The translations under genes were made by a program, and so were the position numbers. The notes beneath the pieces are model-generated. The model was given only the letters and a program-made list of their open reading frames with translations, was not told the DNA's origin and did no database searches. Shown here piece by piece: positions 1 through 9,649 of a DNA stretch of 64,000 nucleotides. Position 1 is the first letter of the stretch; the number at the start of each line of letters is the position of its first letter. The DNA comes from Sphingomonas sp. FARSPH (GTDB lineage: Bacteria; Pseudomonadota; Alphaproteobacteria; Sphingomonadales; Sphingomonadaceae): assembly GCF_003355005.1 (NCBI RefSeq), contig NZ_CP029985.1, forward strand, positions 2,998,501 through 3,062,500. Direction: 5' to 3'.

Positions 1-42
1 TCGCATTGCCCCACGCCGAAGCGCGGGTTGACTGCTAGGATT

Positions 43-1086
43 ATGCGTGGCCAGGGAAAGGAACGTCATCGTACGGCGACCGCGCCATCGCTACGACGGC
101 GACTTGGGATGCCCATCTGGCTGTCGCTGCTATGGCGCATTGCCCTCGTCTTGGCGCTGATCGGCGTCGCACTGGCGGGCCATTGGCCCGACCGGGGCGG
201 ACTGCGCGACAACATCGACGGCCATATCAGCTTTGCCGACGTTCTATACTTTACAATGATTACCATCACGACGGTCGGTTATGGAGACATCGTGCCGGTG
301 ACGGAGGGCGCTCGGCTGTTCGACACGTTCGTTGTCACGCCGATCCGTCTATTTGTGTGGCTCATCTTTCTGGGTACCGCCTATGACTTTCTCCTCCGAC
401 GCGTCTGGGACCGCTGGCGCATGAAAATGATCCAGCAGCGGCTGAGTGGGCACACGATCGTCACTGGCTTCGGCACGTCCGGCAGTGAGGCAGTCGCGGA
501 GATGATGCGGCGGGGGACTGATCCTGCGACCATCGTTGTTATCGACGAGCACGCGGCGGCGATCGAGGTGGCCGAAGCCTTGGGCGTGAACGTCATGCAA
601 GGCGACGCCAGCCGCAATGCAACGCTCGAGGCGGTTCAGGTCGCTCGCGCCAGGGCAGTGATCGTATCGGCGGGACGAGACGATACATCTATTCTGATCC
701 TCCTCACCGCACGCCGCCTTGCCCCCGGGGTGCCGCTCAGCGTCGTCATTCGATCGGAGGACAATGAACCCCTGGCGCGCCAAGCGGGAGCGACCACGGT
801 GATCAATCCGGCAAGCTTTGCGGGATTGCTGCTGGCAGGCTCGACCTATGGCGAACATTTGGCAGACTACATCGCCGACCTCTCAGCGCATGGCGGGCGC
901 GTGGCGCTGCACGAACGCGACGTCGCGCCGACCGAGTGCGGCAAGCCACTGTCGGCGCTCACCACCGGACTCGGCGTGCGCATCCATCGCGACGGCACCG
1001 CCATCGGCTTTTGGGAGAAGGGCGCGGAGCGGCTCGAACCAAGAGATCGCATTGTCGAGATCGTACCGGCGGGCCGACCCTCTTGA
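43..1086 (+). CDS. Potassium channel family protein with RCK (TrkA-N) domain
   Basis: Probable K+ channel subunit of the inner membrane. One or two hydrophobic segments (residues about 24-46) precede a pore loop and the selectivity filter TVGYGD at residues 77-82; a second membrane helix follows (about 98-115). From about residue 136 there is a cytoplasmic Rossmann-type RCK/TrkA-N domain opening with HTIVTGFGTSGSE, the nucleotide-binding loop, then an RCK C-terminal part. I chose ATG 43; TTG 28 and ATG 109 are in frame. Its stop overlaps the TTG start of the DUF389 gene, so the two are probably co-transcribed and coupled. Family assignment is secure; ligand and gating are unknown. Confidence 0.9.
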   Translation: MRGQGKERHRTATAPSLRRRLGMPIWLSLLWRIALVLALIGVALAGHWPDRGGLRDNIDGHISFADVLYFTMITITTVGYGDIVPVTEGARLFDTFVVTPIRLFVWLIFLGTAYDFLLRRVWDRWRMKMIQQRLSGHTIVTGFGTSGSEAVAEMMRRGTDPATIVVIDEHAAAIEVAEALGVNVMQGDASRNATLEAVQVARARAVIVSAGRDDTSILILLTARRLAPGVPLSVVIRSEDNEPLARQAGATTVINPASFAGLLLAGSTYGEHLADYIADLSAHGGRVALHERDVAPTECGKPLSALTTGLGVRIHRDGTAIGFWEKGAERLEPRDRIVEIVPAGRPS

Positions 1087-2644
1087 ACGGCTCAACCGCA
1101 ACCGGCTCGAGAAATTCGACCAGTCGGCTCGGCCGGATCGCTTTGTATCGCTGGTGGCGTCGATCGATCGTCGACCCGATCGATCATGAGGCGGTGCTTG
1201 CCCGCGTTGTGGAAGAGAGCGGCTGGAGCCCGCGCTTTGCCTTCATGACGATGATGTCCGCAGGCATCGCCGTTCTCGGGCTCCTGCTCTCATCGCCGGC
1301 GGTGGTGATCGGCGCGATGCTCATCTCGCCGCTTATGAGCCCCATTCTCGGTTTCGGTTTCAGTCTCGCGCTCTTCGACTTCCGCGAGCTGCGTCGGTCG
1401 TTGAAGGCGCTGGCGATCGGCGCCGTTGCAGCGGTAGCGTTCACCTCGCTGCTGGTGCTCGTTTCGCCGCTGCAGGCGCCGACGGCCGAAATCGTGGCGC
1501 GGACCCGCCCGAACCTGTTCGACCTTGCCGTCGCGCTATTCGCCGCGCTCGCAGGAACGTTCGCCATCATCCGTGGGCGCGGCGACACGATCGTCGGCGT
1601 TGCAATCGCCACTGCGCTCATGCCGCCGCTGGCGGTGGTGGGATATGGCATCGCGACCCGCAATGCGCCGGTCGGCCTGGGCGCCTTTGCGCTATTCGTG
1701 ACGAATTTCATCACCATCGCGTTGTCGGCAACGCTGATGGCGCGTTTCTATGGCTTCGCCCACCATCTGTCGCGGCGGCAGGGTTGGATGCAAACCATCA
1801 TCCTCACGCTCGTTTTCGTCATGATGGTCATCCCGCTCGGCATTTCCCTCAATCGGATCGGCCGTGAGGCCGTGGCGACGTCGCAGACGCGCTCGTTCCT
1901 GTCCGACCGGTTCGGCGCCGAAGCGCGCGTGACCCAATTAGACATCGACTTTACGGCCGAGCCGATCGTGGTTCGCGCGGTCGTAATCACGCCACGGCGC
2001 TCCATGCAAAAGACGAGTGCGATACAGACAGCCCTCGCGAAGCAACTCGGCCGGCCGGTCCGGCTGAACCTTGATCAGATTCTGCTCGGCGCCGGTGCCG
2101 ACGCCCTTGCCGCCCAACGAGAAGAACTGCGGCAGGCCGGTGAAGCAACGAACACCGCGGCGGAAAAGGTCACCGATCTTGCGAACGGCATCGCGCTGAT
2201 CACCGGCATCACACCCGACGCAGTGACGATCGATCGTGACCACCATCGTGCGGTGGCCGCTGCCGCATTGCTGCCAGGAGCGAGCATCGCCACCTATCGG
2301 GCGCTGGAGAAACGGGCCGCGGAGCAGAGCGACGACTGGGACGTCGCCATCATCCCCCCCAGGGTCCCTTGCCAAAAATCGTCTTCCCCAGCGGTGGCGA
2401 CACGCTCGATGCCGCGGCAAAGGACGCCTTGGTTACCGCTGCCTGGGCCGCTCATCGGTGGAATGTCAGCACGTTGGCGGTGCCGGGTCTGCCCGCCGGT
2501 GAGCCACCGACCTCACCTAACCTCCGCCAACGTCGCGCGCTAACCGTCGCCGCGCTGTTGCGACAGCACGGCATCGCCGTGCGGCCCGCCCAGTCGACGG
2601 GGAAGCAGTTCGTTTTGACGCCGGTCGCGGAGACTGCCCAATGA
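1083..2644 (+). pseudogene. DUF389 membrane protein, frameshifted near its C-terminus
   Basis: DUF389-type integral membrane protein of unknown function. The N-terminal half has the typical hydrophobic core with VIGAMLISPLMSPILG and TALMPPLAVVGYG. Start is taken as TTG 1083, which overlaps the stop of the channel gene. The reading frame is lost at a run of seven C (2354-2360): the upstream frame runs on into unrelated sequence to 2543, while the family-like C-terminus (PKIVFPSGGDTLDAAAKDAL onward) continues in the -1 frame to 2644. One extra C would restore a single ORF. The shifted frame ends in an ATGA overlap with the antiporter gene, which supports it as the real end. It could be a true mutation, homopolymer slippage or a sequencing error. 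Confidence 0.75.
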
Positions 2645-3843
2645 ATGGTGATATCGGTCTGACCGAACTCGGCACGCTTCTCATCGTGGCTTCGTTGGTG
2701 GCAATGATATCACGGCGGATCGGCCTTCCTTACACGGCCGGCCTTGTGCTTGCCGGGATCGGCCTCGCCTATTTGCCAGTCGGTGCCGACCTGCCGCTGT
2801 CGCGCGAGTTGATCTTCAATATATTCCTGCCGCCGCTGATCTTCGAGGCGGCAATGCAGCTGCGATGGTCTCGCTTCAAGGCGGAGATGCCACTGACCGT
2901 CGTACTCGCCTTTCTTGGCGTGGCGATCAGCGCCGGCGTCGTCGCGGGCGGCATGCACGTGCTGCTCGGCTGGAGCCTGCTCGGCGCGGCCTTCTTCGGG
3001 GTGCTGATCGCAGCGACAGATCCCGTATCGGTCATCGCCGCGTTCAAGGAGATGAAGGCAGAGCCGCGGCTCAGCATGGTGGTGGAGTCAGAAAGCCTGC
3101 TCAACGACGGCGTCGCAGCAGTGGGGTTCGCGATCCTTGTCGGTATCGCCAATGGTGATGGGCTAACCGCGTCGGGGGCCTCGCTCGCGCTGCTTTGGAC
3201 CGTAGCGGGTGGGCTCGTTATCGGTGCGGCGATCGGCTTCCTCGTGCTGACCGTCGCTGGCCGGACAACGGATCATCTCGTCGAGGTGACGCTGACGACC
3301 GTGGTCGCCTGGGGTTCGTTCCTGCTTGCCGAGCATATCCACGCATCGGGCGTGTTCGCGGCACTGGCGGCAGGGCTGATCGTGGGCAATATCGGGCCGC
3401 GCGGTTCGATCTCGGTTGCCGGTCGACAGCATGTCCAAGACTTCTGGGCCTATGCCGCCTTTCTTGCCAATTCGTGCCTATTCCTCCTGATCGGCAGCCA
3501 CGAGGCGCACCAGCCGATCGCATTTGTCTCCATGCCGCTGGTCATCGCCATTGTCCTGACGCTGGTCGGCCGTGCTGCCGCGGTCTACCCGCTCGCACTG
3601 CCATTCGCGCAGTCGAAACTGCGGCTCCCCGCCACTTACCAGCATGTCTTGGTATGGGGCGGACTGCGCGGGGCAGTGGGATTGGCGCTGGCGTTGGCCG
3701 TGCCAGCGAGCGTCGCCGAGCGCGGACAGATCGTCATTATCACCTTCGGCGTCGTCGCCTTCTCGATTTTCGCGCAAGGACTGACGATGCCTCGGCTGTT
3801 GCGTCGTTGGAAGCTGACCGGCGCAGACGATGCGGAGCATTGA
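2641..3843 (+). CDS. Cation:proton antiporter, CPA1/NhaP type
   Basis: About 400 residues with some 12 hydrophobic segments, the right length for a CPA1 sodium(potassium)/proton antiporter without a long cytoplasmic tail. Family signatures are the ion-site motif AATDPVSVIAAFKEM (residues about 122-136) and VVESESLLNDGVAAV (about 147-161), both with the expected acidic residues, plus LVWGGLRGAVGLALAL near the C-terminus. The ATG lies in an ATGA overlap with the end of the DUF389 frame. With the upstream K+ channel it forms a three-gene ion-homeostasis unit. Which cation it carries cannot be told from sequence. Confidence 0.9.
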   Translation: MNGDIGLTELGTLLIVASLVAMISRRIGLPYTAGLVLAGIGLAYLPVGADLPLSRELIFNIFLPPLIFEAAMQLRWSRFKAEMPLTVVLAFLGVAISAGVVAGGMHVLLGWSLLGAAFFGVLIAATDPVSVIAAFKEMKAEPRLSMVVESESLLNDGVAAVGFAILVGIANGDGLTASGASLALLWTVAGGLVIGAAIGFLVLTVAGRTTDHLVEVTLTTVVAWGSFLLAEHIHASGVFAALAAGLIVGNIGPRGSISVAGRQHVQDFWAYAAFLANSCLFLLIGSHEAHQPIAFVSMPLVIAIVLTLVGRAAAVYPLALPFAQSKLRLPATYQHVLVWGGLRGAVGLALALAVPASVAERGQIVIITFGVVAFSIFAQGLTMPRLLRRWKLTGADDAEH

Positions 3844-3987
3844 TCAGGAACCGCAGGATGGAGACCCCTCGATCAAAACAACGATGAGGCCAAGCTGCGT
3901 TCTCCACGTGCGAGATCAATGTCGGGTGGGGTTCGGCCAAGTCGACGTGCTGCCTATCCCATCTCCGGCCGAACCGTTCGGCTCCCC

Positions 3988-6900
3988 TCACGACGCGTAG
4001 AACGTCTGGCGGGCCGGCGCGCCTTCGAAGCTAGAGGAGGAAGGAATTTCCTCTCCTTTCATGACGAGGGTCAAAGGCCCCAAGCGAGCGTCGTCGCCGA
4101 GAGCCGTGTCGTAGAGGACGGTAGAGCCCGCGCCGATGACGACGCCATTGCCGACGCGGATGTAACCCACCTTCATCAGCCGGTCCTCGTAGAGGTGGGT
4201 CTGCAGGACCGCATGGTTGTTGAGGACCGCGTCGTCGCCGATCACGACGCAGTCGAACTCGGTGATGTCGGCGCTATCGAGATAGGCGCCTCTGCCCGTC
4301 CTGACGCCGAAGAGCCGTAGCGCGACCGGGAGGAAGGGCGTGCCCCGCAGAAGATCCAGCAGCGCCTTGCCGGCCATGGCCCAATACATGACAGCCACGG
4401 CCTCGGTGCGGAGCGCCCACCAGCTCCACATCGGCCGCACCGTCGGTCGGTAGCGTCCCATAAGCAGCCACTTATAGGCGGCACCTACCGCCAGCTGAAC
4501 GAGTGAGATGAGCGTGCTGGCGAGCACGCAGATCCAGAGGGCCTTGCCCCAGTTCTGACGATCGAAGACCGGTGCGAGCACCTCCATGACGATGGTGACG
4601 AGCGTGATGAACAGCGCGGTCGGCAACGTGATGTTGAACGCCTCGAACGCCGCACGGCCGATCTTGCGCCGCAGCGGCGGATCGAACGTCTCGCGGACAT
4701 CGTGATCGAAGCGCTGGCGCGTCGGCAGGCCGAGCGCCGGGGAGCCGAACCAGGTCTCGCCCGCCCCGATGTCTTTTCCGGCGGGGGGCTTGGACTTCAC
4801 GCCGACCAGCGCGCCCGTTCCGATATGGATGCCCTGCGGGATGACCGCCTCGTTGCCGACGAACACCTGATCGCCCGTCTCGGTGCGTTCGAGCTCCAGC
4901 CAGCCACGGCGGAGATGGTCGTCGGCGAACACGACGTCGTCGGCGATGAAGTTGCCGGCGCCGAGGCGGATGAGCTCGTATCGACCGGCGAAGCTCGTCG
5001 ATATCTCCGTGCCCTTGCCGATCCGGCAGCCCATCAGGCGATACCAGCCGCGCATGTAGAGCGTGGCGAACAGCGAGGAGAGCGTGTCGAGCGCGGCGTC
5101 CACCATCAGTCCGACGCCCCAGCGGCGGAGATAGAACAGGCCGGACACCGGGTAGCGGCCGGGTCGCACCCTCGGAAGCACGACCCACCGGATAGCGACG
5201 ATCAGGACCATGGTGATGGCGATCAGCCCCGCCCCGGCGGAGAGCGCCAGAATGGGCATATACCAGAGATAGGAGACGCCGATGACCGGGTGCACGAATC
5301 CGTCCAGCCATTCCATCAGCCTGAAGGCGGGGACTATCGGAAGGATTGCGATGGCCGGCAGAACGAGCAGCATCGCCAGATAGGCGAGGCCGCGAGCGCC
5401 GCGCCCCAGAGTCGTTTGCACGGGCGGAGGCGCCAGGTCTTCCGGCTTCGCCTCGCCGACCTTTCCAGCCGGGGCGCCGTCCCATATCTCGCCGTCCGGA
5501 ACGGTTGTGCCGGCGCGAAGCGCCGTCAGGTCAGCAAGTTCGGAAGCGCGGCCGACCAGCACGTCGCCTTCGATCGCGCAGGAGGAGCCCACCGCGACGT
5601 CCGCACCTAGGCGGACGCGGCCGACCACCATGTGGGTGCCGTCGATGCGGGCGTTGGCGAAGACGGTCTTGCTTCCCACACTCGCGTGGTCGCCGAACTC
5701 CAGAAGGTCGATCGCTCCCGCGTCGAAGTCAGACAGGAGAACGTCGCGTCCGACCTTCGCCCCGAGCGCCCTTAGGTAGAGCGGTAGGATCGGCGAGTTC
5801 TGCATCCACTTCATGTGGACGAGCGACAGAACGCGCTGAACCAGCCACACCCGAAAGTAGTAGGCGCCCCACAAGGGGTAGCGCCCCGGCTTCGTCCGAC
5901 CGACAATCAGCCACTTCGTTGCGATCGCGAACAGCGCCAGCGCGAGGTTGATGCCTGCGTAGGCGAAGAACACCTGAAGCAGATCGGTGACGATGGCGGC
6001 ATTGTCGCTGTCGATTAACGTGTAGCTGATGAAGATCGCAAGCCAGGGCGCGGCTTGCATCGTCAGGAGGAGCGGCATCACGGCAAGCTGCGCGAGACCG
6101 CAGAGATAACGTCGACCTGCAGGGGCGCGCTCCGGTGGAGCGGGCGGCGCTACGGAACCAACCGCGGCGCTCTCGTCGACCAGCTGGGCGATGCGCCGCA
6201 GCGTCCGGACCTGATAGATCTGGTTGAGCGAGAGCCCCTCGATGCCGCCCCGCCGGGCGGCGGACACGAATTGCGCGGCGAGAAGCGAATGTCCGCCGAG
6301 ATCCAGGAAGAAGTCGGCGTCCAGCGCGACCGGCTGGCCGGAGAAAAGCGGTGCCGCGAGTTCCAGCAGCCTCCTCTCCGTGTCCGTCCCGTCCACATCC
6401 TCCATGGCGCCGACGTCGACCCCGGGCAGCGGCCGGTCGGAGAGCGCGGCGCGGTTGACCTTTCCCGAGGCGGCCAGGCGGGGAAGCGTATCGATCGCGA
6501 TAATAACCGCCGGGATCATGTAGGGCGGCAGTTGCTCGGCAAGCATTGCCTTCCAAGCCGCCACGTTCGCTGCGGCACCCGGCTCGAGCAGCACGTATCC
6601 GACCAGCTGATCGTTTGCGGAAGCGCGGCTGACGACGACCGCCGCCTGCGTGACGCCCTCGGCTCGGGCCAGCCGCTCCTCGACCTCGCCGAGCTCGATG
6701 CGGAAGCCACGGATCTTGACCTGGTCGTCGATCCGGCCGCGGAAGAGGAGATCGCCTTCCGCCGTCATCTCGACCGCGTCGCCGGTGCGATACAGCACCG
6801 GGTCGTGCCCCGTTCCCTCGTGGCGCGGGTTCGGCACGAACTTCTCCCGCGTAAGATCCGGCCGCCCTACGTACCCCAGCGCGACCCCCGGACCTCCGAT

Positions 6901-7947
6901 GAGCAGCTCGCCCTGGCAGCCTCTCGGGACGGGGCGCAGCGCATCGTCGACGACGTGGACCGAGACGTTGGCGAGCGGGCGTCCGATGGTCACCGCCCGA
7001 CCGGGCTCGAGGTCGGTGGCGGTGGCGACGACGGTCGCCTCGGAGGGTCCGTAGCTGTTGACAAGCCGCCGACCGGGCGTCGCGAAGCGGCGGACGATCG
7101 CCTCGGGGCACGCTTCGCCACCGACGATGATCAGCCGCACGCCGTCGAGGTCTTCCTCGATCATCCCGAGCAGCGTCGGGACGACGTCCATGGCCGTGAC
7201 GCCCCGCTCCCGGGCCAGGGCCGCGAGGCGTTCCGGATCGGCCAGGACGTCCGCCGGACAGACCTCCAGCCGGGCGCCGACGTGCAGCGGCAGCCAGATT
7301 TCCTCCAGCGACAGGTCGAACGCGATCGATCCGGCCTGCAGCATCGCGTCCTTCTCGTCGAGGCCGTAGGCGAGCGCGGCTGATCGGAGGAAGTGGCAGA
7401 TGCTGCGGTTGGCGACGAGGATGCCCTTGGGCCGGCCCGTCGAACCCGACGTGTAGATGACGTAGGCAGGATCGTCGGGACGAGCGGAGGGCAGGAACGG
7501 CTCGGGCGCTTCATCCGCCAGTGCCTCGTATTCGAAGACCAGCGTGTCCGTTGGAAGACGAGCGCTCCACCGCTGCGGCAGGAGGATGCCGAGCGCTCCC
7601 ACGTCGGCGAGGCATTCCCGGATCCTCTCCGGCGGAACGTCGGCGTCGAAGGGCAGCCACGCTGCGCCCGTCCTCGCGATCGCGATCTGCGCGATCAGCA
7701 CGTCGCGGCCGCGCGGTATCCACAGCCCGACGAATGCGCCGGGGCCCGCACCGCGGCGCCGCAGCGCGCCCGCGAGCCGAGCGGTCGCTTCGTCGAGCTC
7801 GCGATAGGTCAGCGCGCCCCGCGCGTCGGAGATCGCGGGCCGGCTCGAGTGCGCCGCCACGCTCGCGCCGAACAGGTCGGCGAGGGTCTCGTCGCGGATG
7901 AGGTCCGGCCGTGCGGGGCCGAAGGCGACGCTCTCGCTGCCCGTCAC
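3988..7947 (-). CDS. Pls/PosA family nonribosomal peptide synthetase (A-PCP-membrane/hexapeptide repeats)
   Basis: Single-module synthetase resembling the poly-lysine synthetase (Pls) family. Residues about 20-505 are an adenylation domain: YTSGSTGRPKG at 165-175, YRTGD at 386-390, core-10 Lys in SGKVNR (K496). Residues about 525-600 are a peptidyl carrier domain with LGGHSL, the phosphopantetheine Ser being S554. The rest (about 630-1319) alternates membrane segments with left-handed beta-helix repeats, the layout that replaces condensation domains in this family. The pocket residues read by hand against GrsA are D211, L212, E215, D254, I274, G276, S298, V306, V307, K496; this is close to published Lys codes. 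The product is unknown. Its start overlaps the downstream end of the phosphopantetheinyl transferase gene, its likely activator. Confidence 0.9.
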   Translation of the reverse strand: MTGSESVAFGPARPDLIRDETLADLFGASVAAHSSRPAISDARGALTYRELDEATARLAGALRRRGAGPGAFVGLWIPRGRDVLIAQIAIARTGAAWLPFDADVPPERIRECLADVGALGILLPQRWSARLPTDTLVFEYEALADEAPEPFLPSARPDDPAYVIYTSGSTGRPKGILVANRSICHFLRSAALAYGLDEKDAMLQAGSIAFDLSLEEIWLPLHVGARLEVCPADVLADPERLAALARERGVTAMDVVPTLLGMIEEDLDGVRLIIVGGEACPEAIVRRFATPGRRLVNSYGPSEATVVATATDLEPGRAVTIGRPLANVSVHVVDDALRPVPRGCQGELLIGGPGVALGYVGRPDLTREKFVPNPRHEGTGHDPVLYRTGDAVEMTAEGDLLFRGRIDDQVKIRGFRIELGEVEERLARAEGVTQAAVVVSRASANDQLVGYVLLEPGAAANVAAWKAMLAEQLPPYMIPAVIIAIDTLPRLAASGKVNRAALSDRPLPGVDVGAMEDVDGTDTERRLLELAAPLFSGQPVALDADFFLDLGGHSLLAAQFVSAARRGGIEGLSLNQIYQVRTLRRIAQLVDESAAVGSVAPPAPPERAPAGRRYLCGLAQLAVMPLLLTMQAAPWLAIFISYTLIDSDNAAIVTDLLQVFFAYAGINLALALFAIATKWLIVGRTKPGRYPLWGAYYFRVWLVQRVLSLVHMKWMQNSPILPLYLRALGAKVGRDVLLSDFDAGAIDLLEFGDHASVGSKTVFANARIDGTHMVVGRVRLGADVAVGSSCAIEGDVLVGRASELADLTALRAGTTVPDGEIWDGAPAGKVGEAKPEDLAPPPVQTTLGRGARGLAYLAMLLVLPAIAILPIVPAFRLMEWLDGFVHPVIGVSYLWYMPILALSAGAGLIAITMVLIVAIRWVVLPRVRPGRYPVSGLFYLRRWGVGLMVDAALDTLSSLFATLYMRGWYRLMGCRIGKGTEISTSFAGRYELIRLGAGNFIADDVVFADDHLRRGWLELERTETGDQVFVGNEAVIPQGIHIGTGALVGVKSKPPAGKDIGAGETWFGSPALGLPTRQRFDHDVRETFDPPLRRKIGRAAFEAFNITLPTALFITLVTIVMEVLAPVFDRQNWGKALWICVLASTLISLVQLAVGAAYKWLLMGRYRPTVRPMWSWWALRTEAVAVMYWAMAGKALLDLLRGTPFLPVALRLFGVRTGRGAYLDSADITEFDCVVIGDDAVLNNHAVLQTHLYEDRLMKVGYIRVGNGVVIGAGSTVLYDTALGDDARLGPLTLVMKGEEIPSSSSFEGAPARQTFYAS

Positions 7948-8585
7948 GACGCGACCTGCGTGCCGGACGTCGCGGCGTCGCCCGGTTGCAACGGGCGGGC
8001 GATCGCCGCGACGAGAGCCGCATCCATGCGCACGATGTCCACCCTTGCCGCCGGAACACCGTCGGCCGACACCTCGAGGCAGTGGGTGAAACGCACGCGC
8101 CAGTCCTCCGGCGCGACCTCGACCCGGTCGGCCAGCTTGGCCGCCGCCTCCTTCGCGGCCCAGACCACGACGTCCGGTCTCGCGAGCGACGGCATGACCA
8201 GGGCCACGGCGTGCTTCTCGGCTTGGGGCGCGACGAGCTCGTCCAGCTCCCCCTCAGCGGGGCCGAGATCAACCACATCGAGGCCGAGGGCATCCTCGAG
8301 GCCGATCGCGAGCCAGGCGTCGCCATCAACGTAGCTGAGGCTGAAGGCCGGACCGCCGCGAAGGTAGGGCTTGCCGGTGCGCGTCCTGCGGAGCGTCACG
8401 TCGGCCGTTGGGCGCCGCAGCACCTGCGAAAGGGCGAGCCGCATCGCGCCATGAGCATGGGCGTAGCGCCGCCGGTCGCAGTGCCTGACGAATGTATTCA
8501 GCCGTCGTCGTTCCCACTCTTCTGCGAAGTCGTGGAACACGCTGGTTGCCTCGTCGGCATCGACGTGTGCGAGCGGAATGAGCAT
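7944..8585 (-). CDS. 4'-phosphopantetheinyl transferase, Sfp type
   Basis: Transfers phosphopantetheine from CoA to carrier-protein serines. Visible family blocks are GKPYLRGGPAFSLSYVDG, then LGLDVVDLG (the position of the metal-binding G-D-E motif, here with a non-standard D-L in place of D-I-E), and VVWAAKEAAAKL, the W-x-x-K-E-A-x-x-K helix. About 213 residues from ATG 8585; an in-frame upstream ATG at 8648 would add 21 residues with no domain content. The last codons overlap the synthetase start (ATGA), so the pair is translationally coupled and the enzyme very likely primes the carrier domain of the adjacent synthetase. The usual S-H-S of block two is S-Y-V here. Confidence 0.85.
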   Translation of the reverse strand: MLIPLAHVDADEATSVFHDFAEEWERRRLNTFVRHCDRRRYAHAHGAMRLALSQVLRRPTADVTLRRTRTGKPYLRGGPAFSLSYVDGDAWLAIGLEDALGLDVVDLGPAEGELDELVAPQAEKHAVALVMPSLARPDVVVWAAKEAAAKLADRVEVAPEDWRVRFTHCLEVSADGVPAARVDIVRMDAALVAAIARPLQPGDAATSGTQVAS

Positions 8586-8663
8586 GAGGGGCGTGGTCTG
8601 CAAGATGGTGTCCGGATCATGGTCCGTCCGCGGCCGACATGCGACCACCGGACCTGCGATGGT

Positions 8664-8984
8664 TTAATGGGAGCCGCGGTCCCTCTCGCGACAGTCGCGA
8701 TAAGGCCCCTCGTCAGCGCCAATCAGAACGGCGCGCTCCTCGTCCTGAGCGAGCGCGACGTCGCCGCTCGCGAAGCGTTCCCCGATCGATGACCGGCGCC
8801 GTTCCAGGACATAGATGCTCGACTTCGTCTTCACGGTCGCTTGCGATCCGCTGATCATCGCCTCGAAGCCGATGCCCATCGCGCACTCGTAGCGTCGGAT
8901 CTCGTCCGAGCTCTCTGCAGGCTCGGAGGCCGCGCACGCGAGGAGCAGCGCCGCCGATGCCGCGACGAAGGGGAGATAGCCCAT
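8664..8984 (-). CDS. MliC-like lipoprotein (putative lysozyme inhibitor)
   Basis: 106-residue lipoprotein. The N-terminus MGYLPFVAASAALLLAC is a lipoprotein signal with Cys17 as the lipid anchor. The mature part has the layout of the MliC/PliC domain: RYEC near the start, AMISGSQATVKT, ...YVLERRRSSIGERFASG..., RAVLIGADEGPYRDC at the end, giving a likely Cys-Cys pair. Members of this family inhibit C-type lysozyme in the periplasm. The longer ORF would start at 9014, but ATG 8984 begins exactly at the signal peptide. It follows pal by about 36 bases. Family call is by eye and moderately sure. Confidence 0.65.
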   Translation of the reverse strand: MGYLPFVAASAALLLACAASEPAESSDEIRRYECAMGIGFEAMISGSQATVKTKSSIYVLERRRSSIGERFASGDVALAQDEERAVLIGADEGPYRDCRERDRGSH

Positions 8985-9020
8985 GCAGGAGTGCCTGCCG
9001 CCCGGCGACGACATCGCCCT

Positions 9021-9548
9021 TCAGCCGTTCGGCGCGACGACGATGGAGACCGCGCGGCGGTTGCGTCCCCAAGACATCTCGTCGGAACCAAGGGCCTCGG
9101 GCCGCTCCTTCCCGAAGGAGATCATGGTGATTCTGGCCGGGGCGATGCCCTGCCCGATCAGGAAGTCGGCGGCTGCCTTGACGCGGCGGTCGCCGAGCGC
9201 GATGTTGTATTCGCGGGTGCCGCGCTCGTCGCAGTGGCCCTCGATCGTGAACGAGACGCCCGGGTGGGCACGGAGCCACCCGGCCTGTCGAAGCAGTGTC
9301 GATCGCGACGCCTCGTCGAGCGAGGAGGAGTCGAGTGCGAAGAACACGCGATCGCTTCCCGCCTCTCGCGCGAGGTCGACCTGAAGCCGCGCACTGACAT
9401 CCTGCGCGCCGCCCTCCCCCTGATCGCCGACGTTCTGGCTGCCGTCGTTCTGCAGCGGCGGCATGGCGCCCGAGGGAACCCGCTTGTGGGCGCATCCCGC
9501 GACCAGAACCGCTCCCAGCATCACCGCCGTCCGCACCGCATACCGCAT
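9021..9548 (-). CDS. pal: Pal-like peptidoglycan-associated lipoprotein (OmpA C-terminal domain)
   Basis: 175 residues from ATG 9548. The signal ends in LVAGC, a clear lipobox. After a Gly/Gln-rich linker comes a full OmpA-like peptidoglycan-binding domain: DRVFFALDSSSLDEASRSTL, FTIEGHCDERGTREYN and ALGDRRVKAAADFL, followed by GKERPEALG and NRRAVSIV. The GHCDERGTREYN block is the typical Pal form. It lacks the tolB and ybgF neighbours of the main Tol-Pal operon, so it may be a second Pal-like copy rather than the canonical one. Divergent from the histidine kinase gene that starts about 100 bases away. Confidence 0.85.
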   Translation of the reverse strand: MRYAVRTAVMLGAVLVAGCAHKRVPSGAMPPLQNDGSQNVGDQGEGGAQDVSARLQVDLAREAGSDRVFFALDSSSLDEASRSTLLRQAGWLRAHPGVSFTIEGHCDERGTREYNIALGDRRVKAAADFLIGQGIAPARITMISFGKERPEALGSDEMSWGRNRRAVSIVVAPNG

Positions 9549-9649
9549 GGCCGTCCTTCTCCTCGGGCACGGCGTAGAGGCGATCGGAGCATGGGTGTTA
9601 CTATAGGTTTTATATGCATGGACCCCGCTTTTCACGGGCCTAGAAGGGA

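Noticed and set aside
6055..7383. Long plus-strand ORF (442 codons) opposite the synthetase gene
   Set aside because: Antisense shadow of a GC-rich gene; the minus strand has complete adenylation-domain motifs here.
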